Translations under genes and position numbers: made by a program
Shown: one piece after another, positions 8,462 through 16,350 of the stretch
Numbering within the stretch: position 1 is the stretch's first letter
Layout of the letters: every line of letters begins with the position of its first letter
The notes under the pieces: generated by a model
What the model was told of the DNA's origin: nothing
Seen by the model: the letters and a program-made list of their open reading frames with translations, nothing else
The model's database searches: none
From: Betaproteobacteria bacterium
GTDB taxonomy: Bacteria; Pseudomonadota; Gammaproteobacteria; Burkholderiales; SG8-39
Reading direction: 5' to 3'
Length of the DNA stretch: 39,749 nucleotides
Assembly (NCBI GenBank): GCA_016868105.1
Contig: VGIA01000010.1
Coordinates: 1-39,749 of the forward strand

Positions 8462-9256
8462 ATGAGCGCCGTTCCCGAGACCGAAGGCCCCGTGCTGCTG
8501 CGCGAGGACCGCGACGGCCTCGCCACGCTGACGCTGAACCGGCCGCAGCAGATGAACCTGCTCACCTCGGAGATGCTCTGGGCGCTGCAGTCCGCGTTCG
8601 ACGCCATCGCGGGGGACAAGTCCATCCGTGTCGTCGTGCTCACCGGCACCGGCAGGGGCTTCTGCGCCGGCCACGACCTGAAGGAGATCAAGGCTCTGGG
8701 CGAGCAGCAGAAGATCTCGGCGTTGTTCGATCAGTGCAGCCGCATGATGGCCGCGATCCCCAGGCTGCCGCAGCCGGTGATCGCGAAGGTGCAAGGGGCC
8801 GCCGCCGCCGCCGGCTGCCAGCTGGTGGCGCAGTGCGACCTCGCCGTCGCCGTGGACACGGCGAAGTTCGTCACCTCCGGAGTCAACCTGGGATTCTTCT
8901 GCTCCACGCCCGGGGTGGCCATCGGCCGCAACCTGCAGCGCAAGCACGCCATGGAAATGCTGCTCACGGGCGAGCCGATCAGCGCCCAGCGCGCCATGGA
9001 ATGGGGCCTGGTCAACCGCATCGTCCCGGCCGCGGCGCTCGATGCCGCGACGGAGGAGTTGGCGCGCAAGCTCGCCGCCAAGCCCCCGGCCACGGTCGCC
9101 GCCGGCAAGCGCGGCTTCTACCAGCAGATGGACCTGAACCTGGAGCAGGCCTACGCCCTCGCGGACAAGGTCATTGCCTCGGATTTCGCGCACCCGGAAG
9201 GGCGGGAAGGCATGAATGCCTTCATCGAGAAGCGCGCGCCTTCCTGGAACAAGTAG
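8462..9256 (+). CDS. Crotonase-fold protein, ECHDC3-like, without catalytic glutamates
   Basis: Enoyl-CoA hydratase/isomerase-superfamily protein of 264 residues. An excellent Shine-Dalgarno sequence AGGAGG (8452-8457) overlaps the stop of the synthetase gene and sits 4 bases from the ATG. The CoA-binding and oxyanion-hole regions are recognisable (GFCAGHDLKEI at 67-77 and GAAAAAGCQL at 112-121). The two glutamates that activate water in true hydratases are both missing: Gln120 in place of the first and Gly140 (TSGVNLG) in place of the second. The GCQLVAQCDLAVA...FCSTPGVAIGRN pattern is that of the ECHDC3 group, whose chemistry is poorly defined. It should be co-transcribed with the synthetase, but classical hydratase activity is doubtful. 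Confidence 0.88.
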   Translation: MSAVPETEGPVLLREDRDGLATLTLNRPQQMNLLTSEMLWALQSAFDAIAGDKSIRVVVLTGTGRGFCAGHDLKEIKALGEQQKISALFDQCSRMMAAIPRLPQPVIAKVQGAAAAAGCQLVAQCDLAVAVDTAKFVTSGVNLGFFCSTPGVAIGRNLQRKHAMEMLLTGEPISAQRAMEWGLVNRIVPAAALDAATEELARKLAAKPPATVAAGKRGFYQQMDLNLEQAYALADKVIASDFAHPEGREGMNAFIEKRAPSWNK

Positions 9257-9470
9257 CCGCGGTTCCTCCTCATCCGCAACCCGGCGGCCGGGGGCGGCCG
9301 CGCCCTGCGGTGGGCTTGGCTGGCGCTGTTCGTGCTCGCGGGGATGAGCATCGGCAGCTCGGTGCTGTGCTGGGCGGCGGCGTTCGCCTTGAGGCAGACC
9401 AGGTGCAGGAATGTGTATCGGCAGGGATGTCTGCAGCAGGCCAGCAGCAGCTCAAGGCGGACTTCGAGCG
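9257..9470. other. Convergent intergenic gap, no confident gene
   Basis: The 214 bases between the convergent crotonase and acyl-CoA dehydrogenase genes hold no gene I can name. A 6-bp GC hairpin (9284-9289 with 9296-9301) lacks a T-run. One plus-strand frame could encode a short hydrophobic helix (ATG at 9344 inside ALFVLAGMSIGSSVLCWAAA), but it has no Shine-Dalgarno site and runs antisense into the next gene. Confidence 0.4.
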
Positions 9471-10643
9471 CTAGAACGACCGCGGCAGCCCGAGCACATG
9501 CTCGGCGACGTAGGACAGGATCAGGTTGGTTGAGATCGGCGCCACCAGGTACAGGCGCGTCTCGCGGAATTTGCGCTCCACGTCGTACTCTGCGGCAAAG
9601 CCGAAGCCGCCGAAGGTCTGGATGCAGACATTGGCCGCTTCCCACGAGGCCTTGGCGCACAAATGCTTGGCCATGTTGGCCTCGGCCCCGCAGTGCTTCT
9701 TCTGGTCGAACAGCGCCGCAGCCTTGTAGCGCATCAGGTTGGCGGCCTCGATCTCCGTGTAGGCCTCGGCGATCGGGAACTGCACGCCCTGGTTCTGGCC
9801 GATGGGGCGGTCGAACACGACGCGCTCCCGGGCATAGCGCGTCGCCTTCTCGATGAACCAGTAGCCGTCGCCGATGCACTCGGCGGCGATCAGGATGCGC
9901 TCGGCGTTGAGGCCGTCCAGGATGTACTTGAACCCCGAGCCTTCCTGGCCGATCAGGTTCTCCGCCGGGATCTCGAGATTGTCGAAAAACACCTCGTTGG
10001 TCTCGTGGTTCACCATGTTGCGGATCGGCTTCAGGGTCATGCCGCGGTGCAGGGCCTCGCGCTTGTCGACGATGAAGATGGACATACCCTCGGACTTCTT
10101 CTTCACCTCGGCCAGCGGCGTGGTGCGCGCGAGCAGGATCATCAGCTCGGAGTGCTGCAGGCGCGAGGTCCAGACCTTCTGGCCGTTGACCACGTAGTGG
10201 TCGCCCTTTTTCACCGCGACGGTCTTGATGCGCGTGGTGTCGGTGCCGGCGGTGGGCTCGGTGACGCCCATGGACTGCAGGCGCAGCTCGCCCGAGGCGA
10301 TACGGGGCAGGTACTTCTTCTTCTGCTCCGGCGAGCCGTGCCGCAGCAGGGTGTTCATGTTGTACATCTGGCCGTGGCAGCAGCCGGCGTTGCCCCCGGA
10401 GCGCGTCACTTCCTCCATGATCACCGAGGCTTCGGTGAGGGTGAGCCCCGAGCCGCCGTACTCCTCCGGGATCAGCGCCGCCATCCAGCCCGCCTTGGTG
10501 AGGGCATCGACGAAGGCTTCCGGGTAGTCGCGCCCCTCGTCCACCTTCTGCCAGTAGGCGGAGTCGAACTGCAGGCACAGCCCGCGCACGCCTTCGCGCA
10601 GGGCCTGGTGGCTGGATTCGGCGGGGATCATGGAGTTGCTCAT
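9471..10643 (-). CDS. Acyl-CoA dehydrogenase with a relocated catalytic base
   Basis: FAD-dependent acyl-CoA dehydrogenase of 390 residues that would form an alpha,beta-double bond in an acyl-CoA and pass electrons to EtfAB. FAD- and substrate-binding motifs are present: MGVTEPTAGTDTT (125-137), VVNGQKVWTS (151-160), RYARERVVFDRPIG (269-282) and QTFGGFGFA (342-350). The usual C-terminal catalytic Glu (YEGT motif) is replaced: the aligned segment is VAPIS (367-371). A glutamate does occur at 248 in DGLNAERI, which aligns with the base used by isovaleryl-CoA and long-chain dehydrogenases. The start MSNSMIPAES was chosen as the family-like N-terminus; upstream codons look non-coding. It is the last gene of the minus-strand operon, 26 bases after the mandelate-racemase-like gene. 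The substrate is unknown. Confidence 0.9.
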   Translation of the reverse strand: MSNSMIPAESSHQALREGVRGLCLQFDSAYWQKVDEGRDYPEAFVDALTKAGWMAALIPEEYGGSGLTLTEASVIMEEVTRSGGNAGCCHGQMYNMNTLLRHGSPEQKKKYLPRIASGELRLQSMGVTEPTAGTDTTRIKTVAVKKGDHYVVNGQKVWTSRLQHSELMILLARTTPLAEVKKKSEGMSIFIVDKREALHRGMTLKPIRNMVNHETNEVFFDNLEIPAENLIGQEGSGFKYILDGLNAERILIAAECIGDGYWFIEKATRYARERVVFDRPIGQNQGVQFPIAEAYTEIEAANLMRYKAAALFDQKKHCGAEANMAKHLCAKASWEAANVCIQTFGGFGFAAEYDVERKFRETRLYLVAPISTNLILSYVAEHVLGLPRSF

Positions 10644-10669
10644 GGCGGGTTCCGTTGCGCTCGTCTGGG

Positions 10670-11821
10670 TCAAATGTACCCCGGCCCTTCGATGGCCGGG
10701 TGCTTGAGGAGGAAGGCCTCGTCCACCTCCACGCCCAGGCCGGGCCGCTCGAGCGGCAGCACGGTGCCCTTGCCATCCCATTCGCAGGCGGGCGAGCAAA
10801 GTTCATCCCGGAACTTGTTGGACCTGGACACGTCAGCCTCGAAGTAGCCGCCGTTGTCGATCGCGGCCAGGAAATGGATCGAGATCGCATGGTTGAGGCC
10901 GGTCATGGAGCTGTGCGGATGCACCGGCAGCTTGTAGGCCGAAGCCATGGCCGCGATGCGCAGCGTCTCGGTAAGGCCGCCGGTCTTGGACAGGTCCGGC
11001 TGCAGGATGGTGATGCTGCCGTCCTCGATGACGCGGTTGAATTCGTAGCGGGTGTAGTGGTTCTCGCCCGCCGCGAGCGGCGTGCGGCCGAAGCCGCGCG
11101 CCAGCCGGTAGCTGCGGTGGTCGTGCGCCGGGAAGGGTTCCTCCAGCCAGGCGACGTTCAGCTCGTCCATGCCCGGCATCACCTGGCGCACGTCCTCCAC
11201 GCTGTAGCCGGTGTTGGCGTCGGTGAGGATCACCAGTTCGTCGCCCACCGCCTTCCTCACCGCCCTGATCCGCTCCAGGTCGCGCTTAGGGCGGTCGCCG
11301 ACGCGCAGCTTCACCGCCTTGTAGCCGGCATCCAGGTGCTTCCCCAGTTCGGCCAGCAGCTCGGCCGGCGGCTGGAAGCCGAGCGACACCCCGCCGGCGT
11401 AGGCGGGCAGCGGGCGGCGGGAACCACCAAGCAGACGATACAGGGGCATGGCCGCCGCTTTGCCCCTGATATCCCACAGCGCGCAGTCGATGCCGCTCAT
11501 GGCGAGACAGGTGCCCGCGCCCATGCCGTGGCTGGCGAGCTGCTTGTCGTAGATTCTCCTCCACACCCCGACCACGTCGGCGGCGTCCATGCCGAGCACC
11601 AGCTGCTTCAGCGTGGTCTCGATCAGCTTGGCCACCGCGGTGTGGGCGCGGCCGTGGTGCGACTCGCCCCAGCCCACCAGGCCGCCGGCGGTGGTGACCT
11701 TCACCACCACCGCGTCGCGCTTGATGGCGGTGCCGATGCCCAGCGCCACCCGGCTCTCGGGCGGGATCGGGAACGAGGTGGGGAACGCGCGGATGTCGAT
11801 GATCCTCAGGTCCTTGCTCAT
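10670..11821 (-). CDS. Mandelate racemase/muconate lactonizing enzyme family protein
   Basis: Enolase-superfamily enzyme of 383 residues; such enzymes abstract the proton alpha to a carboxylate and then racemise, dehydrate or cycloisomerise. The metal ligands are Asp201 (LTDANTGY), Glu227 (WLEEPF) and Glu253 (AAGENH). The general-base side carries Lys168/Lys171 (GYKAVKLRVG) on one strand and an HPHSS segment (His301, His303) after QPDLSKTGG on the other. That His arrangement resembles the mandelate racemase subgroup, where many members are acid-sugar dehydratases. The start overlaps the dehydrogenase stop as ATGA (11821-11818). Its partner in the operon is a 2-hydroxyacid dehydrogenase, so a hydroxy-acid substrate is likely. 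The exact reaction is not inferable. Confidence 0.9.
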   Translation of the reverse strand: MSKDLRIIDIRAFPTSFPIPPESRVALGIGTAIKRDAVVVKVTTAGGLVGWGESHHGRAHTAVAKLIETTLKQLVLGMDAADVVGVWRRIYDKQLASHGMGAGTCLAMSGIDCALWDIRGKAAAMPLYRLLGGSRRPLPAYAGGVSLGFQPPAELLAELGKHLDAGYKAVKLRVGDRPKRDLERIRAVRKAVGDELVILTDANTGYSVEDVRQVMPGMDELNVAWLEEPFPAHDHRSYRLARGFGRTPLAAGENHYTRYEFNRVIEDGSITILQPDLSKTGGLTETLRIAAMASAYKLPVHPHSSMTGLNHAISIHFLAAIDNGGYFEADVSRSNKFRDELCSPACEWDGKGTVLPLERPGLGVEVDEAFLLKHPAIEGPGYI

Positions 11822-12795
11822 GACCTGTCTTCGAACCTGGCAGTGAATCGGTCCCAGACTTCCGGGTTGGCGAAATGCGTCGGGCGCTCGCCGGCCAGCA
11901 TCCTCAGCGTGTCCTCCGCGGCCTGCCGGCCCATGCGGCGGCGCGATTCCTTCGTCATGCCCGCCAGGTGCGGGGTCAGCACCACGTTGTCCAGGGCGAA
12001 ATAGGGATGGCCCGGCTCCAGGCGGTAGTGCTCGTAGACATCCAGCATGGCCCCGCCAATGCGCTGCTCGCGCAGGGCGTCCACCAGCGCCGCCTCCTCG
12101 ATCACCGGGCCGCGACCGACGTTGATCAGCCATGCGGTGGGCTTCATGCGGGCAATGCGCTCGGCGTTGAACAGGCGATGCGTCTGCGGGGTGAGCGGGG
12201 CGCTGATGACGATGAAATCCGATTCCGCCACCAGCCGGTCGAGGTCCGCAGGCTGGGCTTGCGGCGGCAGCCGGTCCAGGCGCCGCTGGTTGCCCAGCAC
12301 CCGCATGCCGAAGCCGTCACGCAGCATTTTCGCCAGGCGCCCGCCGATGCCGCCGACACCGACCAGGCCTGCGGTCAGGCCCGAGATCTCGTGCGCGTGC
12401 GCGCCCAGGCGCCGCGCCGCGTCCCAGGGGCCGCTGCGCAGGGCAGCGGTGATCGCGGTGACGTTGCGCGCGAGCATCAGGATCGCCATGACGCAGTACT
12501 CGGCCACCGACTGGACGTTGCCGCCGGGCAGGTGGCCGACGGCGACGCCGTGCGCGGTGGCGGCGGCCAGGGGCACCAGGTCGGTGCCGGTGCCATGGAT
12601 CAGGGCCGCGCGCAGCCCGGGCGCGGCCTGGAAGATGTCGTCGGGCACGCGGCTGCGGGTGATCAGGGCGTCCGCGCTGCTCGCGGCGCGGCGGATCTCC
12701 TCCTGCGAAGCCTCGTCAAGCTGCATAACCTCCGCATGCTCGCGCAGGTGGGCTTCGCCCGTTGGGTCGATCGGGTCGATGACGAGGACGCGCAT
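11818..12795 (-). CDS. D-isomer-specific 2-hydroxyacid dehydrogenase
   Basis: A 325-residue NAD(P)-dependent dehydrogenase that interconverts a 2-hydroxyacid and a 2-oxoacid. The Rossmann motif GVGGIGG is at residues 145-151. The catalytic triad is Arg228 (INVGRGP), Glu255 (LDVYEHY) and His276 (TPHLAG). At the end of the second Rossmann strand the sequence is GNQRR, not the acidic residue of NAD enzymes, so NADP(H) preference is a reasonable guess. It starts 2 bases after the CoA-transferase stop and ends with an ATGA overlap into the mandelate-racemase-like gene. Relatives include phosphoglycerate, glyoxylate/hydroxypyruvate and other reductases; specificity is open. Confidence 0.92.
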   Translation of the reverse strand: MRVLVIDPIDPTGEAHLREHAEVMQLDEASQEEIRRAASSADALITRSRVPDDIFQAAPGLRAALIHGTGTDLVPLAAATAHGVAVGHLPGGNVQSVAEYCVMAILMLARNVTAITAALRSGPWDAARRLGAHAHEISGLTAGLVGVGGIGGRLAKMLRDGFGMRVLGNQRRLDRLPPQAQPADLDRLVAESDFIVISAPLTPQTHRLFNAERIARMKPTAWLINVGRGPVIEEAALVDALREQRIGGAMLDVYEHYRLEPGHPYFALDNVVLTPHLAGMTKESRRRMGRQAAEDTLRMLAGERPTHFANPEVWDRFTARFEDRS

Positions 12796-12797
12796 GG

Positions 12798-14021
12798 CTA
12801 GAGGATCCCGCCCGCCTTGAGCTTCTCGATCTGCGCCTGCGACTTGCCAAGCAGGTCCTTCAGCACCTCCTCGGTGTGCTGCCCCAGCATCGGCGGCGCG
12901 AGGCGGTACTCAACCGGGGTTTTCGACAGCCGCAACGGGCTCGCCACCACCGGCGCCACGCCGCCCAGGGGATGGGGGATGTCCACGCGCAGCTTGCGGT
13001 GCTGCACCTGCGGGTCCTCGAACACTTCCTTCATGTTGTTGATCGGGCCGCAGGGCACCGTGGCCGCTTCCAGCATCTCGATCCACTCGCGCTTGGTGCG
13101 GGTGCGCATCACCTCGGCGATAAGCGGGACCAGCTCGGCGCGGTGGATGATGCGTTGCGACATGGTCTTGAAGCGGGGCTCCTCGGCCAGCTCGGCGCAG
13201 CCCGCGACCTGGCAGAAGCGCTCGAACTGGCCGTCGTTGCCGATCGCCAGGATGATGTGGCCGTCGGCGGCGGGGAACACCTCGTAGGGCACCACCTGTG
13301 GGTGCGCGTTGCCCCAGCGCACCGGGATCCGGCCCGAGGCGAAGTAGGACACGATCTGGTTGGCGTTGAAGGCGACCATGGTGTCCAGCAGCGCCGCATC
13401 GATGTACTGGCCTTCCCCGGTGCGTTCGCGGTGGGTGATCGCGGCGAGAATGGCGACGCTGGCGTACATGCCGGTGAGGATGTCGGTGATGGCGATGCCC
13501 ACCTTCTGCGGCCCGGCGCCGGGCTGGCCGTCGCGCTCGCCGGTGATGGACATCAGCCCGCCCATGCCCTGGAAGATGAAGTCGTAGCCGGGGCGCGGCG
13601 CGTAGGGGCCGTCCTGGCCGAAACCGGTGACCGAGCAGTAGATGAGGGAGGGGTTGACCGTCTTCAGCTGGTCGTAGTCCAGGCCGTATTTCTTCAGCGC
13701 GCCGACCTTGTAGTTCTCCACCAGCACCTGGCACCTGGCGGCCAGCTCGCGCGCGATGGCCTGGCCCTCGGGCTTGGCGATGTCCAGGGTGATGGACTTC
13801 TTGTTGCGGTTGACCGAGAGGTAGTAGGCGGCCTCGCCGGTGTCCTTGCCGTCGCGGTCCTTCATGAACGGCGGCCCCCAGCTGCGGGTGTCGTCGCCGG
13901 CGCCTGGCCGCTCGACCTTGATCACCTCCGCGCCGAGGTCGCCCAGGTTCTGCGCCGCCCAGGGACCGGCGAGCACGCGCGACAGGTCAAGGACGCGGAT
14001 ATGGGAAAGCGGGCCGGGCAT
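12798..14021 (-). CDS. Class III CoA-transferase (CaiB/BaiF family)
   Basis: A 407-residue family III CoA-transferase, which moves CoA between carboxylic acids through an enzyme-bound aspartyl anhydride. The catalytic residue is Asp180 in AITDILTGMYAS. The N-terminal fold is typical (LDLSRVLAGPWAAQNLGDLG, then VIKVERPG and SVNRNKKSITLD), as is VENYKVGALKKYGL. The start MPGPLSHIRVLDL matches the family; codons upstream are unrelated. It lies 10 bases after the AidB-like gene and 2 before the hydroxyacid dehydrogenase. Characterised relatives use succinyl-, acetyl- or formyl-CoA with oxalate, carnitine, benzylsuccinate, mesaconate/citramalate or itaconate; the last groups fit the neighbouring LeuCD-like and lyase genes best. 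Confidence 0.93.
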   Translation of the reverse strand: MPGPLSHIRVLDLSRVLAGPWAAQNLGDLGAEVIKVERPGAGDDTRSWGPPFMKDRDGKDTGEAAYYLSVNRNKKSITLDIAKPEGQAIARELAARCQVLVENYKVGALKKYGLDYDQLKTVNPSLIYCSVTGFGQDGPYAPRPGYDFIFQGMGGLMSITGERDGQPGAGPQKVGIAITDILTGMYASVAILAAITHRERTGEGQYIDAALLDTMVAFNANQIVSYFASGRIPVRWGNAHPQVVPYEVFPAADGHIILAIGNDGQFERFCQVAGCAELAEEPRFKTMSQRIIHRAELVPLIAEVMRTRTKREWIEMLEAATVPCGPINNMKEVFEDPQVQHRKLRVDIPHPLGGVAPVVASPLRLSKTPVEYRLAPPMLGQHTEEVLKDLLGKSQAQIEKLKAGGIL

Positions 14022-14031
14022 GAGGCGCCTG

Positions 14032-15744
14032 CTAGTGAGAAATGGCCAGGAGGAGCTTCTCCAGGACCTGCGGCGCCACCGGCGTTTCCGGCAGCAGCGC
14101 CGAGGACATCGCGGGGTCGATGCCGGCGCTGTCGCGGCGCAACGGGTCGCGCGGCGCCAGGCGATGGAGGTAGGCGAGCAGCGCGAGCAGGTGCCGGCGG
14201 CAGTCGCCACGCTCGCCCAGGCGCGTGCCTTCGTCGGCCAGCAGCGCGGCGGCGACGGCGTAATACAGGCCGGTCGCGGCCTGGCGCGCATGGGACTCCA
14301 GATCCGCCGCGGCCGTGGCCTGAGCGAACTCCGCCGCCTTGTCCAGCGAGGCGGCCAGGCGCGCCGCCAGCAGGCGCGGCGCGCGCTCGATTCTCTGCTT
14401 CAGCTCGGGGAGCAAGGCCTCCAGGGCACCTTCCTTGCGGATCGCCCGCAGCACGTCGAGTGCGACGATGTTGGACGAGCCCTCCCAGATGGAGCCCAGG
14501 TGCGCGTCGCGCACCAGGCGCGGATCGGACCATTCCTCGGTGTAGCCGACCCCGCCGCGCACCTCCATGGCATCGCCTGTCACCTTGCGCGCATCGCGGC
14601 AGGCGCGGAACTTGATGAGCGGCGTGAGCAGGCGCACGCGGCGCCGGGCGGCCTCGTCGCCGGCGTCGGCCCTGGCCAGTTCCAGCGCGGTGTACAGCAC
14701 CATGCTGCGCGCGGCCTCGGTGGGCAGCATCAGCTTCAGCAGCTGCCGGCGCAGCAGCGGCAACTCGATCAGCGGTTTGCCGAAGGCCCGGCGGTTGCGC
14801 GCCACGAACAGCGCCTCGGTCAGGGCCCGGCGCATCATGCCGGCGGCTCGCATGCCGTTGGAGAGGCGCGACATGTTGATCATGTCGGCCATCTGCACGA
14901 AGCCGCGCCCGGGGTCGCCGACCAGGTAGGCGCTCGCCCCTTCGAGCCGGGTCTCGCCGCTGGGCATGCCACGCGTGCCCAGCTTCTCCTTCAGGCGCAC
15001 GATGCTGTAGCTGTTGGGCGTGCCATCGGGCAGGGTGCGCGGCATCAGGAACAGCGACAGGCCGCGGGTGCCCGCGGCCGCCCCTTCCGGGCGTGCCAGC
15101 ACCAACGCAAGGCCGGCGTCGGCATTCGAACAGAACCACTTGTCGCCATGGAGCTTCCAGGCGTGGCCATCCTTCAAGGCGCGCGTCTCGGTGCCGCCGA
15201 CATCCGAGCCCGCCTTGTGCTCGGTCATGAACATGGCGCCCTGGGTGAGCGCGTCCATGTCCTGCGAGGTGAGCGCGGGCAGGTAGCGCGCCACCAGTGC
15301 CGGATCGGCGAACTTGCGGATGGTGCGGGTGAGGGCGTCGGTCATGGACAGCGGGCAGCAGACGCCGAACTCCGCCTGCACGTAGAGGTAGGTCAGGGCG
15401 TACTTGGCCACCGGCGGCAGCGGTTGCGGCCAGCCCAGCACGCCGCTGCGGTGCGACATCGCGGCGAGGCCGAACTCGCCGAAGGCCACCTCCTCGAGGC
15501 GCCGGTAGGAGGCGTGCTTGTCGATGCGCTGGCCGGCCAGCTGTGGCGGGTTCTTGTCGGCGGCCAGCGCCAGCTCGTCCAGTTCCGCCCCGGCCATCGC
15601 GCCCAGGCGCTCGAAATGCGGCATGAGGTGCGCCGCCAGCGCCGGCTCCAGGTGCAGCTCCAGCAGGCTGCGGAAGCCCCGATCGGCCTCGAACAGGTTC
15701 AGGCCGCGGGAGTCCGGAACGCCCTCGGGGGCGCGCAGGCTCAT
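14032..15744 (-). CDS. AidB-like acyl-CoA dehydrogenase family protein
   Basis: A 570-residue flavoprotein that resembles E. coli AidB more than ordinary acyl-CoA dehydrogenases. Shared features are the N-terminal NPPQL segment, CCPLSMTDALT, the FAD-binding MTEHKAGSDVGG, LHGDKWFCS, RLKEKLGTRGMPSGE, the GGVGYTEEWSDPRL loop, and Glu421 in SIWEGSSNIVALDVLRA. A roughly 130-residue helical C-terminal part follows, as in AidB. AidB itself binds DNA and is linked to alkylation resistance. Here the gene sits inside a catabolic operon between leuD-like and CoA-transferase genes (ATGA overlap with leuD at 15744-15741), so a metabolic role in oxidising an acyl-CoA seems more likely. That role is inference from context. 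Confidence 0.9.
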   Translation of the reverse strand: MSLRAPEGVPDSRGLNLFEADRGFRSLLELHLEPALAAHLMPHFERLGAMAGAELDELALAADKNPPQLAGQRIDKHASYRRLEEVAFGEFGLAAMSHRSGVLGWPQPLPPVAKYALTYLYVQAEFGVCCPLSMTDALTRTIRKFADPALVARYLPALTSQDMDALTQGAMFMTEHKAGSDVGGTETRALKDGHAWKLHGDKWFCSNADAGLALVLARPEGAAAGTRGLSLFLMPRTLPDGTPNSYSIVRLKEKLGTRGMPSGETRLEGASAYLVGDPGRGFVQMADMINMSRLSNGMRAAGMMRRALTEALFVARNRRAFGKPLIELPLLRRQLLKLMLPTEAARSMVLYTALELARADAGDEAARRRVRLLTPLIKFRACRDARKVTGDAMEVRGGVGYTEEWSDPRLVRDAHLGSIWEGSSNIVALDVLRAIRKEGALEALLPELKQRIERAPRLLAARLAASLDKAAEFAQATAAADLESHARQAATGLYYAVAAALLADEGTRLGERGDCRRHLLALLAYLHRLAPRDPLRRDSAGIDPAMSSALLPETPVAPQVLEKLLLAISH

Positions 15745-16337
15745 GGTTTCGCCAGCCACGGCGTCTCGCTGCGCTGCCGCGCCTCGTAGGCGGCAATCGC
15801 GGCCTCGTGCTGCAGCGTGAGGTCGATTTCGTCCCAGCCCTTCAGCAGGCATTCCTTGCGAAACGGATCCACCTCGAAGTGCTCGAGGCTGCCCTCGGGC
15901 AGCGCGACGGTCTGCGCCGCCAGGTCGATGACCAGCTTCGTGCCCGGCCTCGCCGCGAGCAGCTGCCGGATCTGCCTCACCCGCGGCGCCGGGAGGATCA
16001 CCGGCAGCGCCCCGTTCTTGAACGAGTTCTCGAAGAAAATGTCGCCGAAGGAGGGCGCGATCCAGGCCCGCAGGCCGGCGCCCGCGAGCGCCCAGACGGC
16101 GCCTTCGCGGGAGGAGCCGCAGCCGAAGTTCTCCGCGGCGACCAGGATCTTGGCCGACCTGTAGGCCGGATCATCCAGCACGAAGCCGCCGGCTTCGCGC
16201 AGGTCGTGGAAGAGATAGTTGTGATAGCCGGCCGAGCGCGGCAGGCGCAGGAAGCGCGCCGGGATGATGCGATCGGTGTCCACATTGGCGATGTCCAGCG
16301 GCGCGGCGACGGCCTCCAGCCTGGTGAACGGTTCCAT
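15741..16337 (-). CDS. leuD: LeuD-like small subunit of an isopropylmalate-isomerase-family hydro-lyase
   Basis: Swivelling small subunit of 198 residues that pairs with the LeuC-like protein encoded 13 bases upstream. Family marks are NVDTDRIIPARFL, ENFGCGSSREGAVWAL (substrate-binding Ser/Arg loop) and FFENSFKNGALPV. In leucine synthesis LeuCD isomerises 2- to 3-isopropylmalate through 2-isopropylmaleate. Betaproteobacterial leucine genes normally sit in a leuC-leuD-leuB cluster; here no leuA or leuB is present and the neighbours are catabolic. It is therefore probably a paralogue acting on another 2-alkylmalate or alkylmaleate. The stop overlaps the next gene as ATGA. The gene symbol names the family, not a proven role in leucine synthesis. 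Confidence 0.9.
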   Translation of the reverse strand: MEPFTRLEAVAAPLDIANVDTDRIIPARFLRLPRSAGYHNYLFHDLREAGGFVLDDPAYRSAKILVAAENFGCGSSREGAVWALAGAGLRAWIAPSFGDIFFENSFKNGALPVILPAPRVRQIRQLLAARPGTKLVIDLAAQTVALPEGSLEHFEVDPFRKECLLKGWDEIDLTLQHEAAIAAYEARQRSETPWLAKP

Positions 16338-16350
16338 GCTCAGTACCCGG

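Noticed and set aside
6804-9256. DMSP demethylation (DmdB-DmdC-DmdD) pathway, with the DmdC-type dehydrogenase at 23124
   Set aside because: The ligase and dehydrogenase resemble DmdB and DmdC, but these families are also general acyl-CoA enzymes, the genes are far apart, no dmdA is present and the crotonase lacks the glutamates DmdD needs.
9284-9301. Terminator between convergent crotonase and dehydrogenase genes
   Set aside because: A 6-bp GC stem occurs but without a T-run; such stems are expected by chance in DNA this GC-rich.
9332-9470. Small membrane-protein gene
   Set aside because: There is one hydrophobic stretch, but no Shine-Dalgarno site, no family match, and the frame continues antisense into a conserved gene.
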